Below, piece by piece: positions 1 to 5,476 of a stretch of 7,388 nucleotides of DNA. This DNA comes from an uncultured Alistipes sp. Its GTDB lineage: Bacteria > Bacteroidota > Bacteroidia > Bacteroidales > Rikenellaceae. The position numbers and the translations under genes are program-made. The DNA is taken from contig CAKVKI010000130.1 in assembly GCA_934754975.1 (NCBI GenBank), positions 1 to 7,388 of the forward strand, in the 5' to 3' direction. How positions within the stretch are numbered: position 1 is the stretch's first letter; every line of letters starts with the position of its first letter. The notes beneath the pieces are model-generated. The model was not told the origin of the DNA. It made no database searches and saw only the letters and a list, made by a program, of their open reading frames with translations.

Positions 1-143
1 AGAAGGAGATCGCCGAGAGCTGGCCCAATTCGCTGGACGACACCTGCGCCCGCGAGGAGTGGGGCTGGAAACCCGAGTGGGACCTCTCGCGCATGACCGA
101 CGACATGCTGGCGCACATCCGCACGAAACTGGCGGCCCAATGA
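1..143 (+). CDS. L-threonine 3-dehydrogenase, SDR/epimerase type (C-terminal end only)
   Basis: Only the last 46 codons are present; the reading frame enters at base 3 and stops at TGA 141-143. The tail carries the pattern ESWPNSLDDTCAREEWGW followed by KPEWDLSRMTDDML. This is the characteristic C-terminus of NAD-dependent epimerase-like L-threonine dehydrogenases, where a Pro-rich SWP stretch precedes a conserved 'D...A..EWGW.P.(Y/W)D' segment. These cytosolic enzymes oxidise L-threonine to 2-amino-3-ketobutyrate, which the ligase Kbl then cleaves to glycine and acetyl-CoA. Catalytic and NAD-binding residues lie outside the window, so the activity is inferred from the tail alone. A related NAD-dependent epimerase of other specificity is the alternative. 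The stop codon overlaps the next start (ATGA), implying translational coupling. Confidence 0.72.
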   Translation, partial: KEIAESWPNSLDDTCAREEWGWKPEWDLSRMTDDMLAHIRTKLAAQ

Positions 144-508
144 GTCGGTGCAGCGGCCGCCCGGAGGTAACCCGTGTCGCCGGGACCTCTTCGAGCTGGG
201 ACGGCGCGCCGCTTCCGGCCTATCCGGCGGGCCGGCCGCAGGTGACGATTCTCCGGGCGACGATTCCGCCGCATGCGACGCTCCCGAAGCACGCGCATGC
301 AATCGTCAATGCCGGCGTGATCCTCCGCGGCGAACTGACGGTGGTCGCCGAAAACGGGACGGAACGGACTTTCCACGCCGGCGAAGGTATCGTGGAACTG
401 GTCGGTACGGTCCATTACGGTGAGAACCGCAGCGACGGGGAGACCGAGATGGTGATGTTTTACGCCGGAACGGAGGGCATGCCGCTCTCCGGGAGTGCGG
501 ACCTATAA
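140..508 (+). CDS. Small single-domain cupin protein
   Basis: A 122-residue protein that is almost entirely one cupin_2 beta-barrel (about residues 33-110). Motif 1 is seen as KHAHAIVNAGVILRGELTV, with metal-ligand candidates His51 and His53. Motif 2 is GEGIVELVGTVHYGEN, with His92 and a following Asn. The Glu that usually follows the H-x-H pair is replaced (Asn57 lies near that place), so metal binding may use three His or be altered. The start at 140 is chosen because it overlaps the upstream stop as ATGA; an upstream in-frame ATG at 59 would lie inside the dehydrogenase and add 27 unlike residues. No clear ribosome site is seen, consistent with coupling. Substrate unknown: such small cupins are often sugar or small-molecule binding or isomerising proteins of unassigned role. 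Confidence 0.8.
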   Translation: MSRCSGRPEVTRVAGTSSSWDGAPLPAYPAGRPQVTILRATIPPHATLPKHAHAIVNAGVILRGELTVVAENGTERTFHAGEGIVELVGTVHYGENRSDGETEMVMFYAGTEGMPLSGSADL

Positions 509-517
509 CCGAAAGTT

Positions 518-1483
518 ATGACGATGAGACGGATTGTACGGATCATAGCCGTTTTTGTGCTGTTGCTGATAGCTGCGGTTATCGGCGGGAGTTTCTACAT
601 GCTCGGCTTCTCGCTGAGACCCGAAGAGAAGATGCGGGAGAAAAATGCGACGGCCTATGAATATATGTACGCCGAATATCCTTTTCTGCGTCCGTGGACG
701 GACAGCCTCGAACGCACGGGTGCGCTGCGCGATACGGTGATCGTCGATCCTCAGGGCGTACGGCTTCATGCGCTCTACGCCGCGGCTCCCGAACCGACCG
801 GCCGCACCGCCGTCATCGTCCACGGATATACCGACTGCGCCGTGAGGATGCTGATGATCGGCTACCTTTATAATCACGACCTGCGTTACAACATTCTGCT
901 GCCCGATCTGCATTACCATGGCCGGAGCGAAGGCCGGGCGATCCGCATGGGCTGGCTCGACCGGCTGGACGTACTGCGCTGGATGGAGGTCGCCGACGCT
1001 CTCTTCGGCGGCAATACGCAGATGGTAGTCCACGGCATCTCGATGGGCGCCGCCGCGACGATGATGGCCGCGGGCGAACCGCAGCGGCCCTATGTGAAAT
1101 GTTTTGTCGAGGACTGCGGCTACACGAGCGTCTGGGACGAGTTCTCGAACGAGCTGAAAACCTCGTTCGGACTGCCTGCATTCCCGCTGATGTACACTTC
1201 GAGCTGGCTCTGCGCCCTGAAATACGGCTGGAACTTCCGCGAAGCTTCGTCGCTGGCGCAGGTGGCCAAATGCGAACTGCCGATGCTGTTCATTCACGGC
1301 GACGCCGACGATTACGTGCCGACGCAGATGGTCTATCCGCTCTATGACGCCAAGCCCGGCGAAAAGGAGCTGTGGGTGGTTCCGGGTGCGCCGCACGCCA
1401 TGTCCTACCGCGACAACCGGGAGGAGTACACGCGCCGCGTCGGGGAGTTCGCCGGGAAATACATCGGCAATGTCCCGGAATAA
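518..1483 (+). CDS. Membrane-anchored alpha/beta hydrolase (serine hydrolase)
   Basis: 321 residues. Residues 6-31 form a hydrophobic N-terminal segment (IVRIIAVFVLLLIAAVIGG) after Met-Thr-Met-Arg-Arg, so the protein is probably anchored in the inner membrane with the enzyme outside the cytosol. The alpha/beta hydrolase core follows: HGYTD at 102-106 (oxyanion-hole strand), PDLHYHGRSEG at 129-139, nucleophile elbow GISMG with Ser175, acid Asp264 in HGDADDYVP, and catalytic His293 in GAPHAMSY. The triad is complete. It resembles the COG1073/FrsA-like esterase or peptidase-like group common in Bacteroidetes; the substrate cannot be told. It starts 9 bases after the cupin stop, so co-transcription is likely. 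A second in-frame ATG at 524 is an equally possible start. A broken paralogue tail lies at 2731-2826. Confidence 0.88.
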   Translation: MTMRRIVRIIAVFVLLLIAAVIGGSFYMLGFSLRPEEKMREKNATAYEYMYAEYPFLRPWTDSLERTGALRDTVIVDPQGVRLHALYAAAPEPTGRTAVIVHGYTDCAVRMLMIGYLYNHDLRYNILLPDLHYHGRSEGRAIRMGWLDRLDVLRWMEVADALFGGNTQMVVHGISMGAAATMMAAGEPQRPYVKCFVEDCGYTSVWDEFSNELKTSFGLPAFPLMYTSSWLCALKYGWNFREASSLAQVAKCELPMLFIHGDADDYVPTQMVYPLYDAKPGEKELWVVPGAPHAMSYRDNREEYTRRVGEFAGKYIGNVPE

Positions 1484-1500
1484 ATCAATTGAAAATTGTT

Positions 1501-1947
1501 ATGGATGATTATAATTTGCAGCATGCGAAAGCGTTTTACCGGATCCTGGAAGAACGGATCGGGAAGCTGCCGGCCGACGTGCGCGGGGCCCTTTACCGGC
1601 TGGGTGCCGAAAATTGCGTGAAAGGCGCCGTACTGAAGGAGCTTCGCAGGCAGTTCGAGGAGTGCGGCTGCGACCTCGATAAGCAATATGCGAAATACGG
1701 CCGCTCGGAGTACTTTTTTGCGGATATCGTCGAGCCGGGCCGGGTTTATGAGATGGGGTATCCCCGGTGTCTCTGCCCGCTGGTCGACGCCGGATTCGTC
1801 GGGGCTCCGTCTCACTGCGAATGTTCCCGCCAGAGTATCCTGTATGTTCTGCAGGAGTTGCTTCCGCACAAAACTATCTGGGTGGAAACCCTCGAAACGG
1901 TCTTGTCGGGAGCGGAGAAGTGCCGGTTTCGGGTCACGGTCGGATAA
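1501..1947 (+). CDS. Small Cys-rich protein, DUF6144/ATC-hydrolase-like
   Basis: 148 residues, no signal peptide or membrane segment. It has a helical N-terminal half (residues 5-55) and a C-terminal half with spaced Cys: Cys39, Cys55 and Cys57, then YPRCLCPLVDAG (Cys90, Cys92), HCECS (Cys106, Cys108) and Cys141 near the end. The order 'RC.CPL - C.CS - VE..L..GA..C.F.V' recalls a family of small bacterial proteins annotated as DUF6144 or L-2-amino-thiazoline-4-carboxylate hydrolase-like, related in layout to V4R ligand-binding domains. From memory this is a resemblance, not a firm assignment. The paired CxC motifs suggest binding of zinc or an iron-sulfur cluster. The start ATG lies 17 bases after the hydrolase stop in AT-rich sequence without a clear Shine-Dalgarno. 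It is probably the last gene of the run that begins with the dehydrogenase. Confidence 0.7.
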   Translation: MDDYNLQHAKAFYRILEERIGKLPADVRGALYRLGAENCVKGAVLKELRRQFEECGCDLDKQYAKYGRSEYFFADIVEPGRVYEMGYPRCLCPLVDAGFVGAPSHCECSRQSILYVLQELLPHKTIWVETLETVLSGAEKCRFRVTVG

Positions 1948-2098
1948 GGAGCAGAGAAAAACCGGACAGACGGGAAATAAATGCCGGACGATCTCGTTCT
2001 AATACAATAAGCGATATGAAACATGGGAACGCCCTCTCCCCGCTTTTTGCCTTGCTGCGGCTGGTCGTATCATGAGTGAGGACTGATTTGGAGTTTAT

Positions 2099-2614
2099 AT
2101 GAGAAAAATTATGCTGATTACGGGAATTATAGTTTTGTTGCTTTTGGCAGGAGCTGCTTTTGTGGCATATCTATATTTAGGTGGATTAGCTTCCGGATGG
2201 GGAGTCGGCACACCGGCATACAGTTGGAACATGACTGTCAATTCTTATGATGAACTTGTTGCAGATGAACACAATCCGGAGTATTTGAAGACTATTTTCC
2301 AAACCAGATTGAGAGCCAGTTATAAAATGGAAACGGACGTGACCTTTGATACCGTAACAAAAGAAAATGTCCACATTACCGTAACTGTTACTAATGTGCA
2401 GGTGCCGGCGGAGGCGACAGAAAAGGACTTCAATCCGGAATGGTCTATGCAAAATTCTGAAAATCGAATCGACGATACTTTTTTTGAGAAAAAGGATCAA
2501 TCCTGGAGCATAACGCCCGGACAAAAAGAGTGTATTATTCGTATTATAAAAGAGCAGGTTACTTTTATTGATGACGCGGATATAACGATCGTGGACGATT
2601 TGGGAAATCGTTAA
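2099..2614 (+). CDS. Hypothetical membrane-anchored protein, AT-rich gene
   Basis: 171 residues of unrecognised family. Residues 4-28 form one hydrophobic N-terminal segment after MRK, without a Cys lipobox, so it reads as an inner-membrane anchor with the remaining ~140 residues outside the cytosol. The soluble part is polar and acidic. It contains a beta-like stretch (KMETDVTFDTVTKENVHITV), a charged middle (about residues 110-140) and a C-terminal VTFIDDADITIVDDLGNR; its only Cys is in GQKECIIR. TGGAG, about 7 bases before the ATG, is a fair ribosome site and supports this start. By eye the gene is about 35-42% GC against over 60% in the hydrolase upstream, and its codons are A/T-ending, which suggests acquisition by transfer. 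It stands alone between the hydrolase operon and the scar at 2672-2826. No promoter was seen. Confidence 0.72.
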   Translation: MRKIMLITGIIVLLLLAGAAFVAYLYLGGLASGWGVGTPAYSWNMTVNSYDELVADEHNPEYLKTIFQTRLRASYKMETDVTFDTVTKENVHITVTVTNVQVPAEATEKDFNPEWSMQNSENRIDDTFFEKKDQSWSITPGQKECIIRIIKEQVTFIDDADITIVDDLGNR

Positions 2615-2671
2615 AATTGGGCTTGTTAGACAGCTTTATTGATACGGTTCGGAAGGATGGTGCGGCTGTAA

Positions 2672-2690
2672 TTCGGCGGCAAGGCTTAAT
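2672..2690 (-). repeat. Inverted copy of the last ~20 bases of fba
   Basis: These 19 bases match the reverse complement of 5476-5495 (the end of the aldolase gene, including its stop codon) with a single missing base. They lie 1 base from the direct 39-base copy at 2692-2730; in the intact gene the corresponding segment lies 2 bases from it, on the same side. So the aldolase 3' end is present here as a unit, but with its terminal segment flipped in place. Confidence 0.8.
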
Positions 2691-2691
2691 T

Positions 2692-2730
2692 CAGCACGCT
2701 CTCGCACTTGTGCATGTAGAGTTTCTTCAG
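2692..2730 (-). repeat. 39-base exact duplicate of the fba 3' end (left copy)
   Basis: Identical over 39 bases to 5498-5536, in the same orientation. Read on the - strand it encodes LKKLYMHKCESVL, the aldolase C-terminus, and here runs into Asn and a TAA stop (2686-2688) in place of Gly-Ser-Ala-Gly-Lys-Ala. One base beyond the match (2731) differs silently, and four more bases agree before similarity ends. The flanking sequence on the right is a hydrolase tail, not aldolase. It could be a displaced attachment site or a template-switch product. Confidence 0.9.
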
Positions 2731-2826
2731 CTCGTTCCCGGAGCCGGACACGCCTGCTCCTACCGGGACAACAGGGAGGAATATACCGCCCGGGTCCGGG
2801 ATTTCACCGGGAAATATATCCGCTGA
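2731..2826 (+). pseudogene. 3' remnant of a second alpha/beta hydrolase gene
   Basis: The last 31 codons of a paralogue of the hydrolase at 518-1483 remain, ending at TGA 2824-2826. About 23 of 31 residues match hydrolase residues 287-317, including VPGA-H (the catalytic His is kept) and the run SYRDNREEYT. The nucleotide match is visibly weaker (many silent changes), so the copy is old or came from elsewhere and is not a fresh duplication. Everything upstream of the tail is missing and is replaced by the aldolase 3' end. The stretch stays open in frame back to a TTG at 2617, but no nucleophile Ser, oxyanion or Asp segment exists, so it cannot be a working hydrolase. No trace of the missing body was found in this window. 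Confidence 0.82.
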
Positions 2827-2953
2827 TTCCGGGACTGCGGATGCAGTATCCGCCGCGTGCATAGAATCGGAACCGATACGCAGGAGGGGCATGGAGTGAG
2901 ACTTGTCGTATGGGGGCGCAGACCTGAAAATGGTGCAGCCTGCAAGAAATGGC

Positions 2954-2982
2954 AAAGCCGGAACTTTCAAAGTTCCGGCTTT
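2954..2982. terminator. Bidirectional hairpin terminator
   Basis: AAAGCCGGAACT (2954-2965) pairs perfectly with AGTTCCGGCTTT (2971-2982) around TTCAA. The A run before and T run after allow use from both strands. It sits between the + strand hydrolase remnant and the - strand lipoprotein genes, which converge here, so it should end the lipoprotein transcript and any transcript coming from the left. Confidence 0.8.
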
Positions 2983-3065
2983 TGCCGTCTATCCGGTTCC
3001 GGACCGCCCCCCCCGGAAATGCTGGGAAGCGGGGCCTCCGAGAAATTCCGCGTATTCGGGTTTTC

Positions 3066-4139
3066 CTAATTGGAAGAGAGTTTTATCACCGTTCCGGAGA
3101 ACGATCCCGTCACCAGATAGGGCATCGGGTGGTCGTCGCCCATCGAGAACGACACTTCGTAATCCGTTCCGTTCGACGTTTTCACGGTCAGCGAACCGTT
3201 GGCCATCGGGGCATAGGGCGTCCGTCCGCCGTACAGCCAGGTGTGCGTGGCCCAGGAATTTCCGTTGCCGCTCGCCTCCTTGTCGCCGGGCAGGACGCCG
3301 GGCGTGCCGTCCGTGGTTATCTTGTAGGTGCCCGACGGAATGTAGGCCTGCCCCGGAGCCGTCACCAGTGAGAACCAGAGGTAATATCCCATCTCGCCCT
3401 GTGTCGCGTAACACTCCTTCTCGTAAAAATGCAGGTCCCAGCGGTCGTATTGGGCCGTACACTCTTCCGTGATCTTCTTGACCGAAACCACCGGCGCATC
3501 GGCTTTCATCGCATAGTTGGCGTTCAGTCTCGAATCGCCCTTGTAAGACTCGTTTATGCGGTTTTCGAATTCGAGCGTTCCCCGGTAGCTGACGCGCAGG
3601 GTGCTGTCGTTCTCGTCGATGAACTCCGCTTTGATCGTGGTGATGTCGCCGTCGGTCCTTATCTGCATCTTTCCGCCGACGATGGCGTGGGGCGTGGTGG
3701 AGCCTTCCTCTTCATTGGGCTCGTTCCAGAAGGTGCCGAGTACCGCCGGCATGCCGTCCTCTCCGATGCCGAGGAATCCCTCGATAAATATGCCGGCCTT
3801 GTTGCCGGTGGATTTACCGATCGTATATTCGCCGTCCAGCGGACGCACGTCGTGCGGATCGGTCGCCAGTACGCTCAGGAAGTCGATGTCGAGACGGTGT
3901 TTGTAAGGTGCGGCGCCTGCCTGATCGAGGTCTTCGTCGGTCAGCACCAGGTAGTAGTCGCCGGCCGCGTCGCCCCAATAAGTATGGTAGTAGGAGCCGT
4001 AGGCGTGGGGGAGTGCGAGGTAATCGGGATCGGCGCCTCCGCCGTCTCCGCCGTTTTCATTGTCGTCGTTGCTGCATGCGGCGAAGGCCGTCAGGGTCAG
4101 CGCAGCGGTGAAGAGCAGTGATTTTCTGAAGATTTGCAT
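3066..4139 (-). CDS. Surface lipoprotein with two beta-rich modules
   Basis: 357 residues. The signal peptide MQIFRKSLLFTAALTLTAFA ends at a lipobox with Cys22. The following SNDDNENGGDGG is an acidic linker of the kind that acts as a Bacteroidetes surface-export signal, so it is probably an outer-membrane surface lipoprotein. Two similar halves follow, roughly residues 40-195 and 206-355. Each runs YYLV/YYLW, then (D/S)G(E/T)Y(T/K)I (102-107; 269-274), then a GTFW or ATHTW strand, then a short strand GGKMQIR or NGSLTVK, and a final alternating strand pair ending in G-T/S-(L/F). This layout suggests repeated beta-sandwich modules. No catalytic motif or known family is recognised; binding of glycan or another ligand is a guess. 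It starts 21 bases after the stop of the upstream lipoprotein gene, so the two are co-transcribed. The stop TAG is 83 bases from the shared terminator. Confidence 0.85.
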   Translation of the reverse strand: MQIFRKSLLFTAALTLTAFAACSNDDNENGGDGGGADPDYLALPHAYGSYYHTYWGDAAGDYYLVLTDEDLDQAGAAPYKHRLDIDFLSVLATDPHDVRPLDGEYTIGKSTGNKAGIFIEGFLGIGEDGMPAVLGTFWNEPNEEEGSTTPHAIVGGKMQIRTDGDITTIKAEFIDENDSTLRVSYRGTLEFENRINESYKGDSRLNANYAMKADAPVVSVKKITEECTAQYDRWDLHFYEKECYATQGEMGYYLWFSLVTAPGQAYIPSGTYKITTDGTPGVLPGDKEASGNGNSWATHTWLYGGRTPYAPMANGSLTVKTSNGTDYEVSFSMGDDHPMPYLVTGSFSGTVIKLSSN

Positions 4140-4160
4140 GGGTTGTAACGTGTTTGGGGA

Positions 4161-5150
4161 TTAGTTTTTGAAAACGGGATTTCCCGTATAGGTGAAGGAG
4201 AACGTTTTGCCTGCCTTGTCGTCGCGGAGCGTCCCCTGGATTTTCCAGTTGCCGCCGACGGTCGAGACGGTGAACGATCCCGACGTGGCGACGTAAGTTC
4301 CTTCGTCGCTTTTCCAGTAGGTGCCGTACGCCTTGCCGCTTTCGGAGGCGTAGCCCGAGCGGAACGTGAAGGTTTCGTTGGAGTAGCTTCCGTCCTCCGA
4401 GCGCAGGTCGATCGTGTATTCGCCGTCGCCGGGCAGCGGCGCAGCCGGATCGGCGGCCGGAACGCTGCGCAACTGCGAGTTCAGTTCGACCCTTTCGTTT
4501 CCGCCGCTGAGCATGTAGGTGTCGGCCGCAATGCCGTAGTCGTTCGGATAATAGTCGCCGAAGACCATCGAGAGCTTTTCGTAAACGATCGGGTCTTCGT
4601 CTCCGGATTCATTTGCGAAGGCCAGCGCGCCGCTCCATGAGAACGTGAGGGTGGTTTTGTCTCCGTCGGTCACTTCGCCCGACAGGGTGAACTGACCGTC
4701 GCCCGAAGCTGCGGGCGCGAGCGTCATGCTGCCCGAACGAATCGCGAACCTCTTTTTCTGCCCGGCCTGATTCTCGCTCCGGACTTCGACGCCGTTTTTT
4801 GCGGTTTCCCAGCAGGATGCCGTCGGTGCGAAGGTCCCCGCACGATGGGTGTCGGCCGCCTTGTAAGTTCCGGCTTCGGGCATCGCGGCGGAGGGTTTGG
4901 GGGCTTTGATGCTTGTCAGATCCGCTTCCAGAACGTCTCCGTCCGCATTGGTCAGCACCAGGCGGAAGTTGCCGTCTCCGGTCTGGTACTTGTCTCCGAG
5001 GTAAACCGCCTGTGAGACGGTTGTGAACTCAAGCGTGTAATTCACGGCCCGAACGGGCGGTTCCTTTTCCTTGTCGTCGGAACAGGACGCGGAAGACAGA
5101 ACTGCAACGGCCAGCAGCGGCAGCAGCAGGTTTTTTTCTATTCTCTCCAT
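4161..5150 (-). CDS. Surface lipoprotein, paralogue of its neighbour
   Basis: 329 residues. The signal peptide (charged MERIEK, then LLLPLLAVAVLSSA) ends at lipobox Cys23. SDDKEKEPP follows at once, a good surface-export signal for Bacteroidetes lipoproteins. Two modules are visible, about residues 37-180 and 193-329. Each has a Tyr/Phe-rich strand (NFRLVLTN; TYMLSGGN), a Gly-Tyr strand (PEAGTYKA; GDGEYTID), a short SGS(M/F)T strand at 139-143 and 290-294, and a closing alternating strand pair (FTLSGEV...FSWSGALAF; WKIQGTL...FTYTGNPVF). The module order matches the neighbouring 357-residue lipoprotein, so the pair likely arose by duplication of both domain and gene. Function unknown; the beta-rich, Ser/Thr/Gly/Asp-rich character fits a surface binding protein. 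It is the first gene of the two-gene operon, with a promoter at 5207-5238. No Shine-Dalgarno is seen; AGGTTAATT precedes the ATG. Confidence 0.85.
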   Translation of the reverse strand: MERIEKNLLLPLLAVAVLSSASCSDDKEKEPPVRAVNYTLEFTTVSQAVYLGDKYQTGDGNFRLVLTNADGDVLEADLTSIKAPKPSAAMPEAGTYKAADTHRAGTFAPTASCWETAKNGVEVRSENQAGQKKRFAIRSGSMTLAPAASGDGQFTLSGEVTDGDKTTLTFSWSGALAFANESGDEDPIVYEKLSMVFGDYYPNDYGIAADTYMLSGGNERVELNSQLRSVPAADPAAPLPGDGEYTIDLRSEDGSYSNETFTFRSGYASESGKAYGTYWKSDEGTYVATSGSFTVSTVGGNWKIQGTLRDDKAGKTFSFTYTGNPVFKN

Positions 5151-5206
5151 AATTAACCTAGATTTGATTGTGAATGGTCCGGCATCGGCATTGTGCCGCT
5201 TGGTGG

Positions 5207-5238
5207 CAAAAATAGAAACAGCCCGTTTTATGACAAAA
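5207..5238 (-). promoter_or_regulatory. Bacteroidetes-type promoter for the lipoprotein operon
   Basis: On the - strand the -7 box TATTTTTG (5214-5207) fits TAnnTTTG exactly. A TTTTG (5238-5234) lies 19 bases upstream, in place of the -33 element. Transcription would begin near 5200, giving a leader of about 50 bases that includes a small hairpin (CGGCA-TTG-TGCCG at 5186-5198, + strand) before the ATG at 5150. Confidence 0.65.
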
Positions 5239-5242
5239 CAAA

Positions 5243-5424
5243 GTCGGGGGTCAAATCGGACGCGAATGTTAGCCGTTAAATTATTGGAATCTATTCAGAT
5301 GCGGTCACGCTGTCCCCTCCGGGCGGGGGTATATCCGATATGCCTGCGTCCGTTTCCGGGCGGAATCCTGCTTCTTCCCGGTGTTTTTTTCGGACTGCAT
5401 TTTTGCTGTAAAGGGAGCCGGCAA
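5243..5424. other. Spacer between the fba terminator and the lipoprotein promoter
   Basis: The gene-free stretch 5151-5476 holds the lipoprotein leader and promoter on the left and the aldolase terminator on the right. The part between them shows short GC-rich self-complementary spots (for example CCCC and GGGG around TCCGGGC near 5315-5330) but no convincing gene. A 31-codon open frame on the - strand (5305-5400) lacks supporting signals. Confidence 0.5.
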
Positions 5425-5425
5425 T

Positions 5426-5460
5426 AAAAAAAGAACCCGGTCGGAGGACCGGGTTCTTTT
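5426..5460 (-). terminator. Strong intrinsic terminator of fba
   Basis: Read on the - strand, AAAAGAACCCGGTC pairs with GACCGGGTTCTTTT (14 bp, 4-base loop, + strand positions 5429-5442 and 5447-5460). A run of seven T completes it. It begins 17 bases after the aldolase stop codon. The A run on the other side could make it act in both directions. Confidence 0.9.
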
Positions 5461-5476
5461 ATCGAAACGCTGCGGA

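Noticed and set aside
503..1396. Long open frame of 297 codons on the - strand.
   Set aside because: It lies antisense to the hydrolase, which has a full catalytic triad and membrane anchor. The reverse translation is His/Arg-rich without recognisable domains, as expected for a shadow in GC-rich DNA.
1486..1498. CAATT-GAA-AATTG hairpin between the hydrolase and the Cys-rich gene.
   Set aside because: Only five A/T-rich pairs and no T run; it would not end transcription, and such dyads are common by chance.
2016..2075. 19-codon frame MKHGNALSPLFALLRLVVS upstream of the orphan gene.
   Set aside because: It could be a leader peptide or the start of a lost gene, but it has no clear ribosome site and no recognisable relative; too short to support.
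2672..2735. Assembly artefact joining aldolase sequence to the hydrolase tail.
   Set aside because: A 39-base repeat could mislead a short-read assembler, but the single-base differences at 2731 and in the inverted part, plus the in-place inversion, are not what a simple mis-join gives. It is not fully excluded without reads.
2617..2826. Through-reading frame starting at TTG as a genuine 69-residue protein.
   Set aside because: It is built from unrelated pieces, one of them reverse-strand aldolase sequence, and has neither a normal start nor a ribosome site. The call of a rearrangement scar with a hydrolase remnant fits better.
3007..3014. Run of eight C as a possible frameshift site.
   Set aside because: It lies in non-coding sequence between the terminator and the lipoprotein stop, so it breaks no gene; it may only be prone to sequencing error.
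5305..5400. 31-codon basic reading frame on the - strand in the fba/lipoprotein spacer.
   Set aside because: It lies after a strong terminator and before the lipoprotein promoter, with no ribosome site and no recognisable family.
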